A DNA stretch of 64,000 nucleotides from NCBI RefSeq assembly GCF_033568475.1, contig NC_133123.1, forward strand, positions 135,120,242-135,184,241, given 5' to 3'. Every line of letters starts with the position of its first letter. Within the stretch, counting starts at the first letter, position 1. Origin of the DNA: Henckelia pumila (taxonomy: Eukaryota > Streptophyta > Magnoliopsida > Lamiales > Gesneriaceae). The notes under the pieces were generated by a model that had not been told where the DNA came from, ran no database searches, and saw nothing but the letters and a program-made list of their open reading frames with translations. Positions 21,777 to 33,600 of the stretch are shown here, piece by piece. Both the position numbers and the translations under genes were made by a program.

Positions 21777-24700
21777 TGTGAGGACTCGGGCACTAATTTC
21801 TCAAATCATAACGATTTATACAAGATGAAATACTAAACATTTAATCCAATACATGAATTAAGATCAAGCAATCAAAGGCGTAAAAAATTTTTTTTTTTTT
21901 TTTTAAAAAAAACAAGGCCTCGCTCGATCGGTAAAAGTTCACCGATCGAGCGAGCACAAATTCAGCAACCTTCTGCTCGCAATTCACATGGCCTCGCTCG
22001 ATCGGTAAAAGTTCACCGATCGAGCGAGCACAATTCAGCAACTTTCTGCCCGAAATAAACATGGCCTCGCTCGATCAGTTAAAGTTCACCGATCGAGCGA
22101 GAATGCTCTGTGCAGAAACTAAAAATCTGTTGTTGCTGTCTAATCCTTTCCATGCCATTTCTAAACATCTAAACAAGATATATCCATGCTAACATGAGTC
22201 TCATACAAGCTACCATGATATACCAATGCCAATAAGAATCTTAAACATACTATAAGATTTAAGTATAGATTCCAAGATAACATATGATTCTTCTTGGCAC
22301 CTATCCAAAAGAATAAGATCAAATTCATGCCATATTCCTTAAGATAATCTCAAAACTAGTGGTATATATATATATACAAGAACATCAAGCCAATTCATAA
22401 GATGCTACAACAAGTAGAGTTTCAACTCTTCACATAAACAATCTCAAGTTTACATGTAGAACCTACAAAAAGTAACTCAACTAGATTTCAAGGTAGCAAC
22501 ATTATATACTTCTAGATTAAAAGCTAATCTCAAGCTTTAATACATATATCAAAACATGAAAAACTATTAAAGTCTCAACCAATGTTTTAACATCTAAACA
22601 TTGGAATCCAAATCTAACATGTTTGACAAAACATAAACTTCTTCTAACACCCGAGTCTCCACTCTAATTTCTCAATCTCTCGATTCCTTGCCAAGTCCAA
22701 CTCGCTTACTCTTCAACCTGATGCAATGCACACATACAAGCAAAACAACAGGCGGATAACTCCAGTGAGAATAAATTTCAATATGAAAGACATCTATATA
22801 AATCAAATAGAAATAACTCAATCAAGTAATTTACTATTACAATCAACAATTTCCTTATACCTTACCTGCCGGATGTCTTTCAAATAAACTCATTCAATAT
22901 CATAAAGACTCGAATACGGTGGAAGGTTAAAGGATTCAAGTCTTACAGAATCGATAATTTAAAAATTCATATCGTTGGGATCCCGGGAATATAATCAGGC
23001 CATAAAATATCAAGCCTTCCACCTACGCTCCCGCTCGAGGTGGTAAAATCTGATATTCCCTGGACTGTGAACACTATATTGAGAACCGTGGCAAAAGAAA
23101 TCAAGTCAGATCCCTAGCCTCTCGCATATAAGTTCACCACGTCCAATATTTTTTTTTCGATTCTGTTTTCAAGGTTTCGAAAGAATTGTAGCTCAAAGGG
23201 TTTACTCTCAACTCTATAATCAATCTACCACAACTCAACACTTCAAAATAATCTAAACCAACAATCTCAAATAAATTATCCATCATATATCTCAAAAAGA
23301 AATCATGTTGAAAGCAAACAACTCATATAACAATTAACTCAATCAACTAAGTCAAGTATTTCATAGAATCATATAAGATTAAGTAAAACACCTAATCATG
23401 CATGTATGTGATTTAATAAACTCGAAAACCACCACGTTTTCGAGCTATTCTACCTGTCGAATTAATGTTGAATCATACCTTGATCTTGATCTTTATTTCT
23501 CAACCTCTTGTAACTTCTGATCACACAACAAGCTTCTTCAAAATATGCTCAAACCTTCTTGCTATTCCAAGAGCTAGTTGTGTTGAACTTGTTGCTCATT
23601 TCAAATCAATTCCGAACTCGTCGACTCGACTTCGATACCTTCCAACTTAAATCTGAATTGAAGTATTTACAAGTCACATATTAGCATTCAAATTTCATCT
23701 AATCTCACAAGTGCTTAAACACTTCAAAGCTTGCCAATAAAACCAACATTCAAACCGGTATCGTATCGATTACAAATCGGCACCGAGAAGTTCTATCTAC
23801 TAATTCTAACAACTTATACATCCTTCAAACATTGATATCTACTTCATATCAATATCATTTCATCACTACACATTCAAATCCAACACTTGCATTTTTCAGA
23901 AATTCAACAAACAAAATCGACGGCGTAACGACTCGAATTCGGTAATTCCAAAAGCATAGACACCATCTTATCTATCAACTAGTCTCATTTTCATATTCAA
24001 TTCCATCCATATCACACGAAACCAATAGCCTAAAAATTCTAGAATTTTCAAAAATGTTCAATAATTGCTAAACATGCCCGAACTACGATCTTTTCGCAAT
24101 CCGACTTAGATATGCTATCGTCGTATATACTAGAACACATTTATACAATCAAATCTTAATTCTAACATCTTAAAATTCAAACATGGTAGAATTTAGCCAA
24201 ACTTACATCAAAGTGTAGCACTCGAAGCCGTGATCGCAAATATACGATCAATTTGAAATTCTACCAACCGGATCAATTTCTATCAAATTTTGAAATCAAG
24301 GAATCGGCCATGGAATTTCTGTTCTCTTCTCTCGGTTGGAAATCTGATGGAAATCTGATATTTCATGCCATTCCATACACATCACACGTGTAATCCACTT
24401 GCACTACCAATTTTGCACTTTGGCCCCCAAGTTCTTGGCTAATGGCAAGGTGATCCTTGGAACCTTTATTTACCTATTTTCGTTCTTGCTGCTGTTGAAG
24501 GGAACATATACACGTGGAAAGTGTAATATAAATCTTGTGTTGACAAGTCAAATCCCATTTTTGCAATTTATTCCCTGAAACTTTTATATTTGCAATTCAG
24601 TCCCTGCTCGAGTTTTTTCTTCAAATTAAATCCTTTAATTCTCGGAACATGGAATTTAAATCTTAAATCCCATAAATATTCAATTAGAATATTTATTCTT

Positions 24701-24874
24701 TTAATTTAAGAATTCCGGAATTTAATTCTCAAATATCCGTAAATTCTCAAATTAAATACTTTGGGCTCGGAAAATAAATCTCTAATTTCCATATTCTCTA
24801 AATTGAATATTTTCCAAATACGAAATTTAAATCTCTAATTTTATAATTAATATTCATATTTTCAGGGCCTTACA
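21777..24874 (-). repeat. 3' LTR of the Tekay-like element
   Basis: Plus-strand reading TGTGAGGACTC...GGGCCTTACA. It matches 39805-42904 over its whole length, with scattered substitutions and small indels that I judge by eye at 2-3 per cent. Contains three tandem hairpin units at 21919-22101. Confidence 0.9.
21919..22101. repeat. Three tandem hairpin units in the 3' LTR
   Basis: Each 36-bp unit (21919-21954, 21993-22028, 22066-22101) has the arms CTCGCTCGATCGGT and ACCGATCGAGCGAG around a loop close to AAAAGTTC. Period is 73-74 bp. The third unit has an arm mismatch (CAGT for CGGT). The same trio lies at 39947-40130 in the other LTR. Confidence 0.9.
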
Positions 24875-24887
24875 ATTTCTCTCCTCT
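24875..24887 (-). other. Polypurine tract of the Tekay-like element
   Basis: On the minus strand AGAGGAGAGAAAT directly precedes the 3' LTR, the expected plus-strand DNA primer. Confidence 0.7.
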
Positions 24888-26019
24888 AAGAAATGATTTC
24901 GTCCTCGAAATCGCATTCAATCGAACTACTGAATCGCGTATACTGTAAAGCTGATTGAAGTAATTCTTACTTCAATCCAAAGAGCTTTAGATATCTTTTC
25001 TGATATCTTATCTTCTTCTTCTTTCTGATCAAATCCGTATCGATTATTCGTCAAATTATAATAAAATTTCTTTCTAACTCAGATATTGCTCCGGAAAGGA
25101 CATCACTTTCTGAACATTATGTTCAAGCTTCAAACTCTGGCTCTGTCTAATCTGCTCTGTTCAAATTCGGTACGAATCAATCCTCATATTCTCTGTTTTT
25201 TATCAAACCACATCTGATCTGATCGTCAATATTTTTGCAATACTGTCTTATCACAAAGAAACTTCTGTTTTTCTTCTCATTTCGTAGTCAAAAACATTAT
25301 CTCTATATCAATCGAATAACTGTTACAGGAATCGCAATAAGAAAGTGGTAAACTCTATCAGTTAGTATCGAATCAGATATTATAGTTCTGAGCATTTCCT
25401 TAAATCTGGATAGTCACCTCAGACAATCCATCGATCAAAGGGTGGCATAAAGCAATCAAATACTCAGAACTTCTAAAAATCGATGCCACAATCTACTAAC
25501 TAAATTTAAAGTCTCTGTCTCGACAATAAATTTCAACAATTCCTGTAATTTTATCATATCACTAACTTCTTAACATCTAGCAACTCATATCAATATTACC
25601 GCCAATACAGCGAGTTCTTGAATCTGACGAATCTATTTCAATAAAAATCGCAAACTCATGACGACTTGAGTAATTTCGAACTAAAATCTGTCAAAAACAT
25701 TATTCTTGTTTTGACTTTAGAGTTGCTAAACTGATTCATAGATCATTCGGTCTCTTCTTTTCTGATTGTATTACTGGAAACGTACGTATCGGAAACTCAT
25801 TTTTGTCATATCATTCTCTATTTTCCTTTACCAATACTGATTTCCAATTAATTCATACAACATTTCCAAACTACTGAATAGATATAAAATCTGATGTATT
25901 GTGCCTTTCCAGAATGTGATATTTCATGTCTAGATTATCTGGCTCAATCAAACAAATATTCATCTCAAAATCCATTATTTCTGATCTACCATCTTGTTTT
26001 ATATCTCCATCTAGCATTC
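24888..26019 (-). other. Non-coding internal region of the Tekay-like element
   Basis: No open frame or pol motif on either strand. It was continuous with 37442-38304 before the Athila-like element inserted; together they form about 2 kb of non-coding sequence between gag and the 3' LTR. Confidence 0.7.
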
Positions 26020-27390
26020 TGACCGGCTTTTTCGGTATGAATAAATTCTATTGGCAAGTGAACCAGGTCAAATTATAATAAAGTGGACTAAGGTCCAGAT
26101 GTCGAACCCACAGGGACTGTAAAAATATGATTACCAAAATCTATTTATCTCTACTTAATCTAGAATAATAAATAAAGATGATTTCAGATTTTAGATAAAA
26201 ATAATAAAATTACAATAATATCAAATTAATTAGAACGCAAATTATAACGCAGTTGGAAACTTTGAATTACGTAAAATTTTGGAAAAATTCGATCAAGGAC
26301 ACACGTAGGTACCAGACAATTCATACAACAAGCAATCGATCTAAGATATCAGACTTAATCATAATTCACGGGAATTTTCCTAATTTGTTCGAAGGACTAT
26401 TTCTAGAACAATCAAACCTATTCAAATCTTGATGAACTAATCTTTCGTAATTCTAATCAAATTTAAATGCATAATCACTGTGAAAATTCAGTTAACTCCT
26501 AAACCGCATAATGAAACCGAATTCTATTTCTAGTCAGTTTTACACTATGTTGAAAATCAAAATGATCGAATTCGAAACCTCCTCTATCGACTTGGAATCG
26601 ATTAACAAGCAAACAAATAACTGGCCAAAAAATTTGTAAGATGAAGATAAATTTGATAATCAATAAACTCAATTAAGTCTGAAAATCTCAAATAAATAAA
26701 CCAAGTTTTTTACATAAATTGTCTGGCCCAATCACGTGGCCTTGACCGAAAGAAGAAACTACTCACTAATAAACATGATTCAATAATCCAAGTTTTAAAA
26801 CAAAAAGTAAAAAAATACTAGAATAAAAGAAAATCTGAAGAACTTTGCTCCCTAGCCGCCGCAAGCTTTTCCCGTACTCCAAAAAGATCCAAAAGTCCTT
26901 AACAAAGGCATCCAAATTCTATATATATGACCGCGCCGAATAAAATTCCTTCAAAATAATATTAAATTCGAAAAATAGGTCACGGACACGCGCGCGCGCG
27001 CCTAAGCAGTCTCGCGCGCGCGCAGCTTAAAAGAACAGTGACTTCAAATGCCTCGCGCGCGTGCGAGGAAAGAGCTCGCGCGCGCGCGACTTCTCTCGAG
27101 ATTCTCTGGAAATTTCTTCGGCGCGCGCGCGGGACATGAGCTCGCCCGCGCGCGCCTCGCCCTGGAAACCTCTGACTTTTCCTTCTGCGCACGCGCGAGA
27201 CTCTTTCTCGCGCGCGCGGCTTGGATGCACAGAAATCCCAACTTTTCTTTCATTTCCTACAAAATTCAACCAGGTGAATCCAAATCAAACACATAACATA
27301 AAATGCTAACAAAACTTACGAAAATCACTTAAATGCATGCAAACTAAACATGAAATGCTATAAACTAATGCATACTAAACACACTTATCA
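26020..27390 (-). repeat. 3' LTR of the Athila-like element
   Basis: Plus-strand ends TGACCGGC and CTTATCA. It contains a CG-rich cluster (26985-27220) of alternating CGCG runs and CTCGCGCGCG/GCGCGAG arms. The left target copy CATTC abuts at 26015-26019. Confidence 0.93.
26985..27220. repeat. CG-rich self-complementary cluster in the Athila LTR
   Basis: Several runs of 8-12 bases of alternating CG, many framed as CTCGCGCG...CGCGAG, in an LTR that is otherwise AT-rich. The copy in the other LTR (37033-37265) differs by a few substitutions and by CG-unit number. Confidence 0.85.
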
Positions 27391-27404
27391 ACACCCCCAA
27401 ACTT
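27391..27404 (-). other. Polypurine tract of the Athila-like element
   Basis: Minus-strand AAGTTTGGGGGTGT immediately before the 3' LTR. A near-identical copy lies about 1.4 kb upstream at 28804-28819. Confidence 0.75.
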
Positions 27405-28803
27405 AAACCTTGCTCGCCCTCGAGCAAGACTACACAAACACACAACAAGAATCAAGAACTACTATGTAGTTATGGCCTCTGCAAGAAAACAAATTTTTAA
27501 AATCCAATCTCATCAAACCTACTAACACATAAAAGTTTATAAATAAACTAGTTCACCGCATAAACTTATAATCTCTTCAACTCATGTTCCAAGGGCCTTC
27601 TTCCAAATTCAATCCATACATTCATATATCAAAAGTACTTCTTAAGGTAGCAAAGGGATCAAAAAGAAGGTAACGACACACTCACAATTAGCTTAATACA
27701 AAGAAAAATAGTGTGTGCATGTTTTGATTAAAAATTCATATTCATCAATAGTGTCTATCAACAATCCATATGCTAAATTCTAACAACTCTTCTCCACTAG
27801 TATATTGGGCAACTGTGACTCGGTCAAGAGGTCTTAATAGGCTTATAATGTTAGGCCTGGCTTATGGCTACAAATGAAGGATACAAATTCAAAGCAAGGA
27901 GTAAATTATGACTACGATATTATTTTTCACCTCCTTCTTCTTTTCTCATTCCAAATCACTTCATCATACCATTGATTCTCACATTCCCAGATTTCCCTTT
28001 TTAACCCACGCTATCACCTTTTTTTTTTTTTTTTTTGCATAATTCCACTTTTCACATTCAAATTCCGGAGGATATATCATTCAAACATGCAATTTACTCC
28101 TGTCAAGGTGGGAATTAGTGTTTAAGCTCGTAATTGGTAGTGAAAGCGGGTCATGAAAAAAAATGACGAATGGGGGTTTATCACACGTTTTCACGCATGC
28201 CATTCGATTTCATTAAAGCTCAAATAAGGTACTAGGGATAGAATGTATTAATGGGTAGCTTGAAAGGCTCAAACGATTCAAAGAAAAATTGCCTAAATCA
28301 TCCCTAATCACATTTTTTCCCGTATTGCGCCTCGAAGAGTGTTCGAACTAGTTCTAGACAAGTTTCAATTCACCATAAACTTATACAAATTCAATCAGTG
28401 CATAGACTCAAAAATCATCAACAAGGAATGATGATCTTCACAAATACCAGGAAATGTACCTCAAGTACTCATATAAGTGTAGGCTCAAAAAGGGGCACTA
28501 GAGATAATTAATTGAAAGAAAAATTAGGCCCAAAAAATTTCAACAACGCCTCAATCATCTATATGTTTGCATTTTTCAAACTCAGATTCTAGCACAAGTG
28601 ACAGAGTCTATTCAGAGATCATTTATCTAAGTGGTTTCACCAGTTCAAATTGGTCAGACAGGTATCCAAAAGTTGCATCATTGGCCATGCTATCCAATTC
28701 TTTCTTGACTACAAAATGAAATGCTATGTTTACGAATTAGATGCAACTAACGACATAATGAATGCAAACAGAATGCCACAAAACACGAAACTAAAAAACT
28801 AAA
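27405..28803 (-). other. Non-coding region between ORF3 and the 3' LTR
   Basis: No open frame of note; a T run lies at 28020-28037. Long 3' non-coding regions are usual in Athila elements. Confidence 0.6.
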
Positions 28804-28819
28804 CACCCCCAAACTTAAA
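28804..28819 (-). other. Second, internal polypurine-tract-like motif
   Basis: Minus-strand TTTAAGTTTGGGGGTG lies about 110 bp after the ORF3 stop and repeats the core of the true tract. It may be a second plus-strand primer or a duplicated remnant. Confidence 0.55.
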
Positions 28820-28930
28820 TAAAGCATTGTCCACAATGCTTCAGAGATACACAAACACAAAAACAACTAAAAGACAACGAACATATGCAATGCAAAACAG
28901 AAAGCACAATGCAAAAGGGACTCCCCTGGT

Positions 28931-30100
28931 CTACTGTTGTGCAAAAGCATCAGGATTCTCCTCGTATTCTGGAGGAGGCTGTGGAACATAAGCGTCCTGT
29001 GGGGCTGGCGGAGCATACTGGGAAGGGACGGGAACCTGGAACGGGAATGGAGGTGGATATTGCGATGCCGCACGAAAACCCAATGTATCAAGTCCCAATT
29101 GTGTCGCCATGCTGCGCATAATGTCTTCCACATTATGTAAATGAGTGGAAGAAGCCTGAAAATAACCCATGGCATAGTGATCAAAAGCCGAGCTCTCAAT
29201 AGCCATGTCCTGCATGGTACGACGAGGAGGAGTGAGCTGAGGCGGTTTTTGACTGCTAGAAGAACTCCCGACATGCGGCTGACTGCTATAGAATTCCAAA
29301 TTTTGCTTTGCTTGCTTTGAAGTAGCAAGCTTCTCATCGATGGTTTTGAATGCCGGGAGCCACTCCTCATCGGGACTAATCGGAACGCCCGCCTGGCGAC
29401 ATAAGGCTGTGATGGTGTGGGGGAAGTAGAGGCCCACCATCGAATTCCGCATCGAATACTGAATGGAATCGTGGACAATAGTGCCCACATCAACCGGCCA
29501 CCTCTTCATAATAGCATAAACAAGAATAGCCCTATCGGCTTGCACGTCAACGGTGTGTAGCACGGGTAAAAGGCGTCGGGCAATGAATTCATACCACAAC
29601 GCCGGCTCAATTTTTAGAAAACGCTCCGGGAAATGAGTGACCCGGAGGGGGTCGTGCCAACGAACACCCGCATGACACATCTCTCTCAACATCAAAGGAT
29701 AATCTGGGTTCGCCTTAAAACTTCTAAATTGACTATCATCCACTACGGGGGTATCAAACAACCTATTCAATGATTCGGCATCAAACGATACAAGTCTCCC
29801 CCTAACAACAGCTTTCGAATCCTCGCGGGCAGGGGCATTCGCATAAAATTCCCGAACCACCGGAATAATGGCTGGTTCGGGTTCTTTGCAAAACAGGGTC
29901 CATTTCCTCTTGATAATCCCCAAGGCAACAAATTCATTACAATCCATAGTTATACCCCGCTCAGCAATAGGATTTCGATTTAGTCGAGCATGTTCGTACC
30001 TTTCTTGGGCTTCCAAAGAGACGAACTTGTTGGATAATTGAGCGGAGGATGAGGAGCTAGGGACGATAGGGCCGGATGAACGGAATCTTTTGGCAGGCAT
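28931..30100 (-). CDS. Athila ORF3 (env-position protein, putative plant transposon domain)
   Basis: This 389-residue open frame lies downstream of pol, where Athila elements carry an extra gene once compared with env. I chose Met 30100 (MPAKRFRSSGP), the usual kind of start; an in-frame Met at 30157 would add 19 residues. The N-terminus is basic and Ser-rich. The middle (about residues 40-250) is the globular domain called putative plant transposon protein, with DPLRVTHFPERFLKIEPALW and KRWPVDVGTIVHDSI. The end is Pro/Gln/Tyr-rich. I see no signal peptide, membrane segment or fusion-like feature, so an envelope role is not supported. The function is unknown. No stops are present, in contrast to the mutated gag-pol. 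Confidence 0.8.
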   Translation of the reverse strand: MPAKRFRSSGPIVPSSSSSAQLSNKFVSLEAQERYEHARLNRNPIAERGITMDCNEFVALGIIKRKWTLFCKEPEPAIIPVVREFYANAPAREDSKAVVRGRLVSFDAESLNRLFDTPVVDDSQFRSFKANPDYPLMLREMCHAGVRWHDPLRVTHFPERFLKIEPALWYEFIARRLLPVLHTVDVQADRAILVYAIMKRWPVDVGTIVHDSIQYSMRNSMVGLYFPHTITALCRQAGVPISPDEEWLPAFKTIDEKLATSKQAKQNLEFYSSQPHVGSSSSSQKPPQLTPPRRTMQDMAIESSAFDHYAMGYFQASSTHLHNVEDIMRSMATQLGLDTLGFRAASQYPPPFPFQVPVPSQYAPPAPQDAYVPQPPPEYEENPDAFAQQ

Positions 30101-30370
30101 GGTAGTGGTCGGCCGGAGCAGAGGCGGTGGGCGGCGGTGATGTAAAGAGGAGTGCACAAATGAATGATTCCCTTAGAAATTTCCTGGCCTAAACTTGAGC
30201 GCGATAATAAACTCCACAAATCTGCAATGTAAGATCAATAATGTCAAGAATCAATGGAGAAATTAGAGAGGAAAGATTTGGGGATTTAGGGTTTATTGGA
30301 GAGAAGAAGAAGAATAGAAGGAGAAGAAAGTGGGAGAGAAAAGAAGAGATCCCGATTTGTTTTCGTCTGC

Positions 30371-30545
30371 GCCTCTCGCGCGCGCGCGAGAGGTGCCTCG
30401 CGCGCGCGCGAGACTTCAATATTAGTCTCTGACCGCTTGACTTGCGCGTGCGTGAGGAAGAGGCGCACGCGCGTGCGCTATTCCTTTAGAGTTCTCTGAG
30501 CGCGAGCCTGCGCGCGCGCGAGACAGGGGCTCGCGCGTGCGCAGT
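30371..30545. repeat. CG-rich self-complementary cluster in the pol-ORF3 spacer
   Basis: Units such as CTCGCGCGCGCGCGAG and CTCGCGCGCGCGCGAGAC alternate with GCGCGTGCG/CGCACGCGCG arms. This resembles the LTR cluster of the same element but lies about 300 bp upstream of ORF3, outside the LTRs. Confidence 0.85.
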
Positions 30546-30694
30546 ACAAAATTGCAGAATCTCTATACCTCGCAAGAATAATAACACCACTTAAAAATAC
30601 CAAAACAAAAATAAAAAAAAATAAAATTAAAACACTGGGTTGCCTCCCAGCCAGCGCTAAATTTATAGTCTATAGCCCGACTCTACTTCCCTCT

Positions 30695-33600
30695 TTAATT
30701 TGTCGGGTCTTGCAAGTCGACGGAGGTCTGTGTCTGATCCACGATACCACCTCGATAAATTTTTATCCTATGTCCATTAACTTTGAATGCTCCTGTGGCC
30801 GGACTAAAAATTTCTATCGTACCATACGGCATCACTTGCTTGATAGTATACGGTCCTGACCATCTCGAACGAAGCTTTCCTGGCATGAGCTTTAAGCGTG
30901 AGTTATATAATAAAACATCTTGGCCTACCTCGAATTCACGTGGGACAATGCGCTGATCATGCCACTTCTTGGTCTTTTCCTTGTAGATTCTGGCATTTTC
31001 ATAGGCCTCCAACTTGAGCTCTTCAAGTTCATTCAATTGTAGTAATCGTTCTTCACCTGTAGCCTGCACATCAAAATTCAGAAATTTAGTAGCCCATAGT
31101 GCTCTATGTTCAAGTTCAACAGGGAGATGACATGCTTTATCATATAACAACCTAAATGGAGAAGTTCCTATAGGTGTTTTAAAAGCAGTTCGATAGGCCC
31201 ATAACGCGTCATCTAATTTATTTGACCACTCTTTCCTGTTCGCATTCACAGTTTTCTCCAAAATTCTTTTCAATTCCCTATTAGAAATTTCAACTTGCCC
31301 ACTAGTCTGGGGATGATAAGGTGTTGCCACCTTGTGAGTAACCCCATATTTTGTCAAAAGCTTCTCAAATTGCTGGTTACAAAAGTGGGTTCCTCCATCA
31401 CTAATTATGGCTCTAGGGGTACCATATCTAGAAAATATGAATTTTTTGAAAAATTTTATAACCACCTTAGAGTCATTCGTCCTACAAGCTAGTGCTTCAA
31501 CCCACTTAGACACATAATCGACCGCAACCAAAATATACTTGTTCCCTTCAGATACAGGAAACGGTCCCATGAAATCTATACCCCACACATCAAAAACTTC
31601 ACATACAAAAATATTATTGAGGGGCATCTCATGTCTCCTAGAGATATTACCAACCTTCTGACAAGCATCACAAGCAATCACATAGGCAAAAGCATCCTTA
31701 AATAATGACGGCCAATAAAATCCCGACTGAAGTACTTTGGCGGCGGTACGACCCGCACCGAAGTGACCTCCAGTCGGACCTGTGTGACAGTGTGAAAGTA
31801 TAGATCTTACCTCTTCTGCTGGAATACACCTACGAATGATACCATCTGCACAAATCTTAAACAAAAATGGGTCTTCCCACAAAAAATATTTCAACTCAGA
31901 GAAGAATTTCTTCTTCTGTTGATAAGTTAAATGCGCGGGAATAAACTTACCTGACAGATAGTTAACGATATCTGCATACCATGGTAGGTTGGATACCTCA
32001 AACAACTGCTCATCTGGAAAATCATCATGGATCACCTGCGTTTCAGCGCCTTGATTTTCCAAACGAGAAAGGTGGTCCGCAACTTGATTTTCAGCTCCTT
32101 TCCTGTCAACAATTTTTAAATCAAATTCTTGCAACAGTAAAACCCAACGAATTAACCTGGGTTTAGCATCCTTTTTGCTCATCAAATACTTCAAGACCGA
32201 GTGATCCGTGTGAACTATGACTTTGCTCCCCACCAAATAAGATCTGAACTTATCCAAGGCGAATACGACTGCGAGAAGCTCTTTTTCAGTAGTCGCGTAA
32301 TTCAGTTGGGCGGCTGACAGGGTGATACTGGCGTAGTAAATCACATGAAGTGCCTTGTCCCTCTTTTGTCCAAGCACGGCTCCCAATGCGGTGTCACTGG
32401 CGTCACACATCAACTCAAACGGCAGATTCCAATCAGGTGCTACTATCACCGGTGCAGTTGTTAATTTCTCCTTCAAAATTTTAAAAGCCTGCAAGCACTC
32501 AGCGGAAAAATTAAAAGGCACCTCTTTGATTAACAGATTAGTCAGGGGTTTAGCAATAGAAGAAAAATCTTTAATAAATCTCCTATAGAAACCAGCATGC
32601 CCAAGAAAACTCCTAATGCCCTTCAAATTTGCGGGAGGTGGAAGTTTTTCAATTACTTCAAGTTTTGCTCTGTCCACTTCCACACCTAACTCAGACACCT
32701 TGTGGCCTAAAACAATGCCCTCTTTCACCATGAAGTGGCATTTTTCCCAATTCAATACCAAATTACTCTCCTCACATCTCTGCAACACTTTTTTCAGATT
32801 AAACAAACATGCATCAAAAGATGATCCTACCACAGAGAAATCAATCCATAAACACTTCTATGAACTTTTCAACCATATCATGAAAAATAGCCATCATACA
32901 TCGCTGAAAAGTGGCAGGGGCATTACACAACCCAAATGGCATCCGTTTATATGCAAAAGTACCATAGGGACAAGTAAAAGTGGTTTTGTGTTGGTCCTCA
33001 GGTGCTATAGAAATTTGCATATATCCGGAATAACCATCCAAAAAACAATAAAACGCATGCCCTGCAAGTCGCTCAACCATCTGATCAATAAAGGGAAGGG
33101 GGAAGTGATCCTTACGGGTGACATCATTCAATTTCCTATAATCTATGCAAACCCGCCACCCCGTAACAGTTCTTGTAGGAATCAATTCATTGTTGGAATT
33201 TTTAATTACAGTCATCCCTCCCTTTTTAGGCACTACTTGAGTTGGACTTACCCATTTACTATCAGATATAGGGTAGATAATACCTGCATCAAGGAGCTTG
33301 ATTACCTCCTTTTTCACTACCTCTTGCATTGCTGGGTTAAGTCGCCTCTGTGGTTGAGTCGATGTCTTATGTTCCGCCTCCATCAAGATTTTGTGCATGC
33401 ACATGGTTGGACTAATACCCTTAAGATTGGCCAAACTCCAACCTATGGATCTTATGTGTTCTCGGATCACACGCAGCAACTTTTCCTCCTCGCAACCTGT
33501 CAAAGAAGATGAACAAATTATTGGCAGTTTATCGTTCTTTAATAAATACAAATACTTCAAATGAGATGGAAGTGGTTTAAGTTCAAGAGTAGGGGGCTCT

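Noticed and set aside
21919-22101. Regularly spaced palindromic repeats suggesting a CRISPR array
   Set aside because: Only three units, near-identical spacers, located inside LTRs of a plant retrotransposon; the same trio is in both LTRs.
26980-27309. Overlapping Arg/Ala-rich open frames on both strands (also at 30189-30499 and 37021-37355)
   Set aside because: They are translations of CG-rich palindromic clusters inside an LTR or spacer; low complexity and open in several frames at once.
28867-29493. 208-codon minus-strand frame overlapping ORF3
   Set aside because: Shadow frame of ORF3; composition lacks any domain and ORF3 explains the region.
32616-33512. 298-codon plus-strand open frame
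   Set aside because: It is antisense to the Athila RT/RNase H region, which has clear family motifs on the minus strand.
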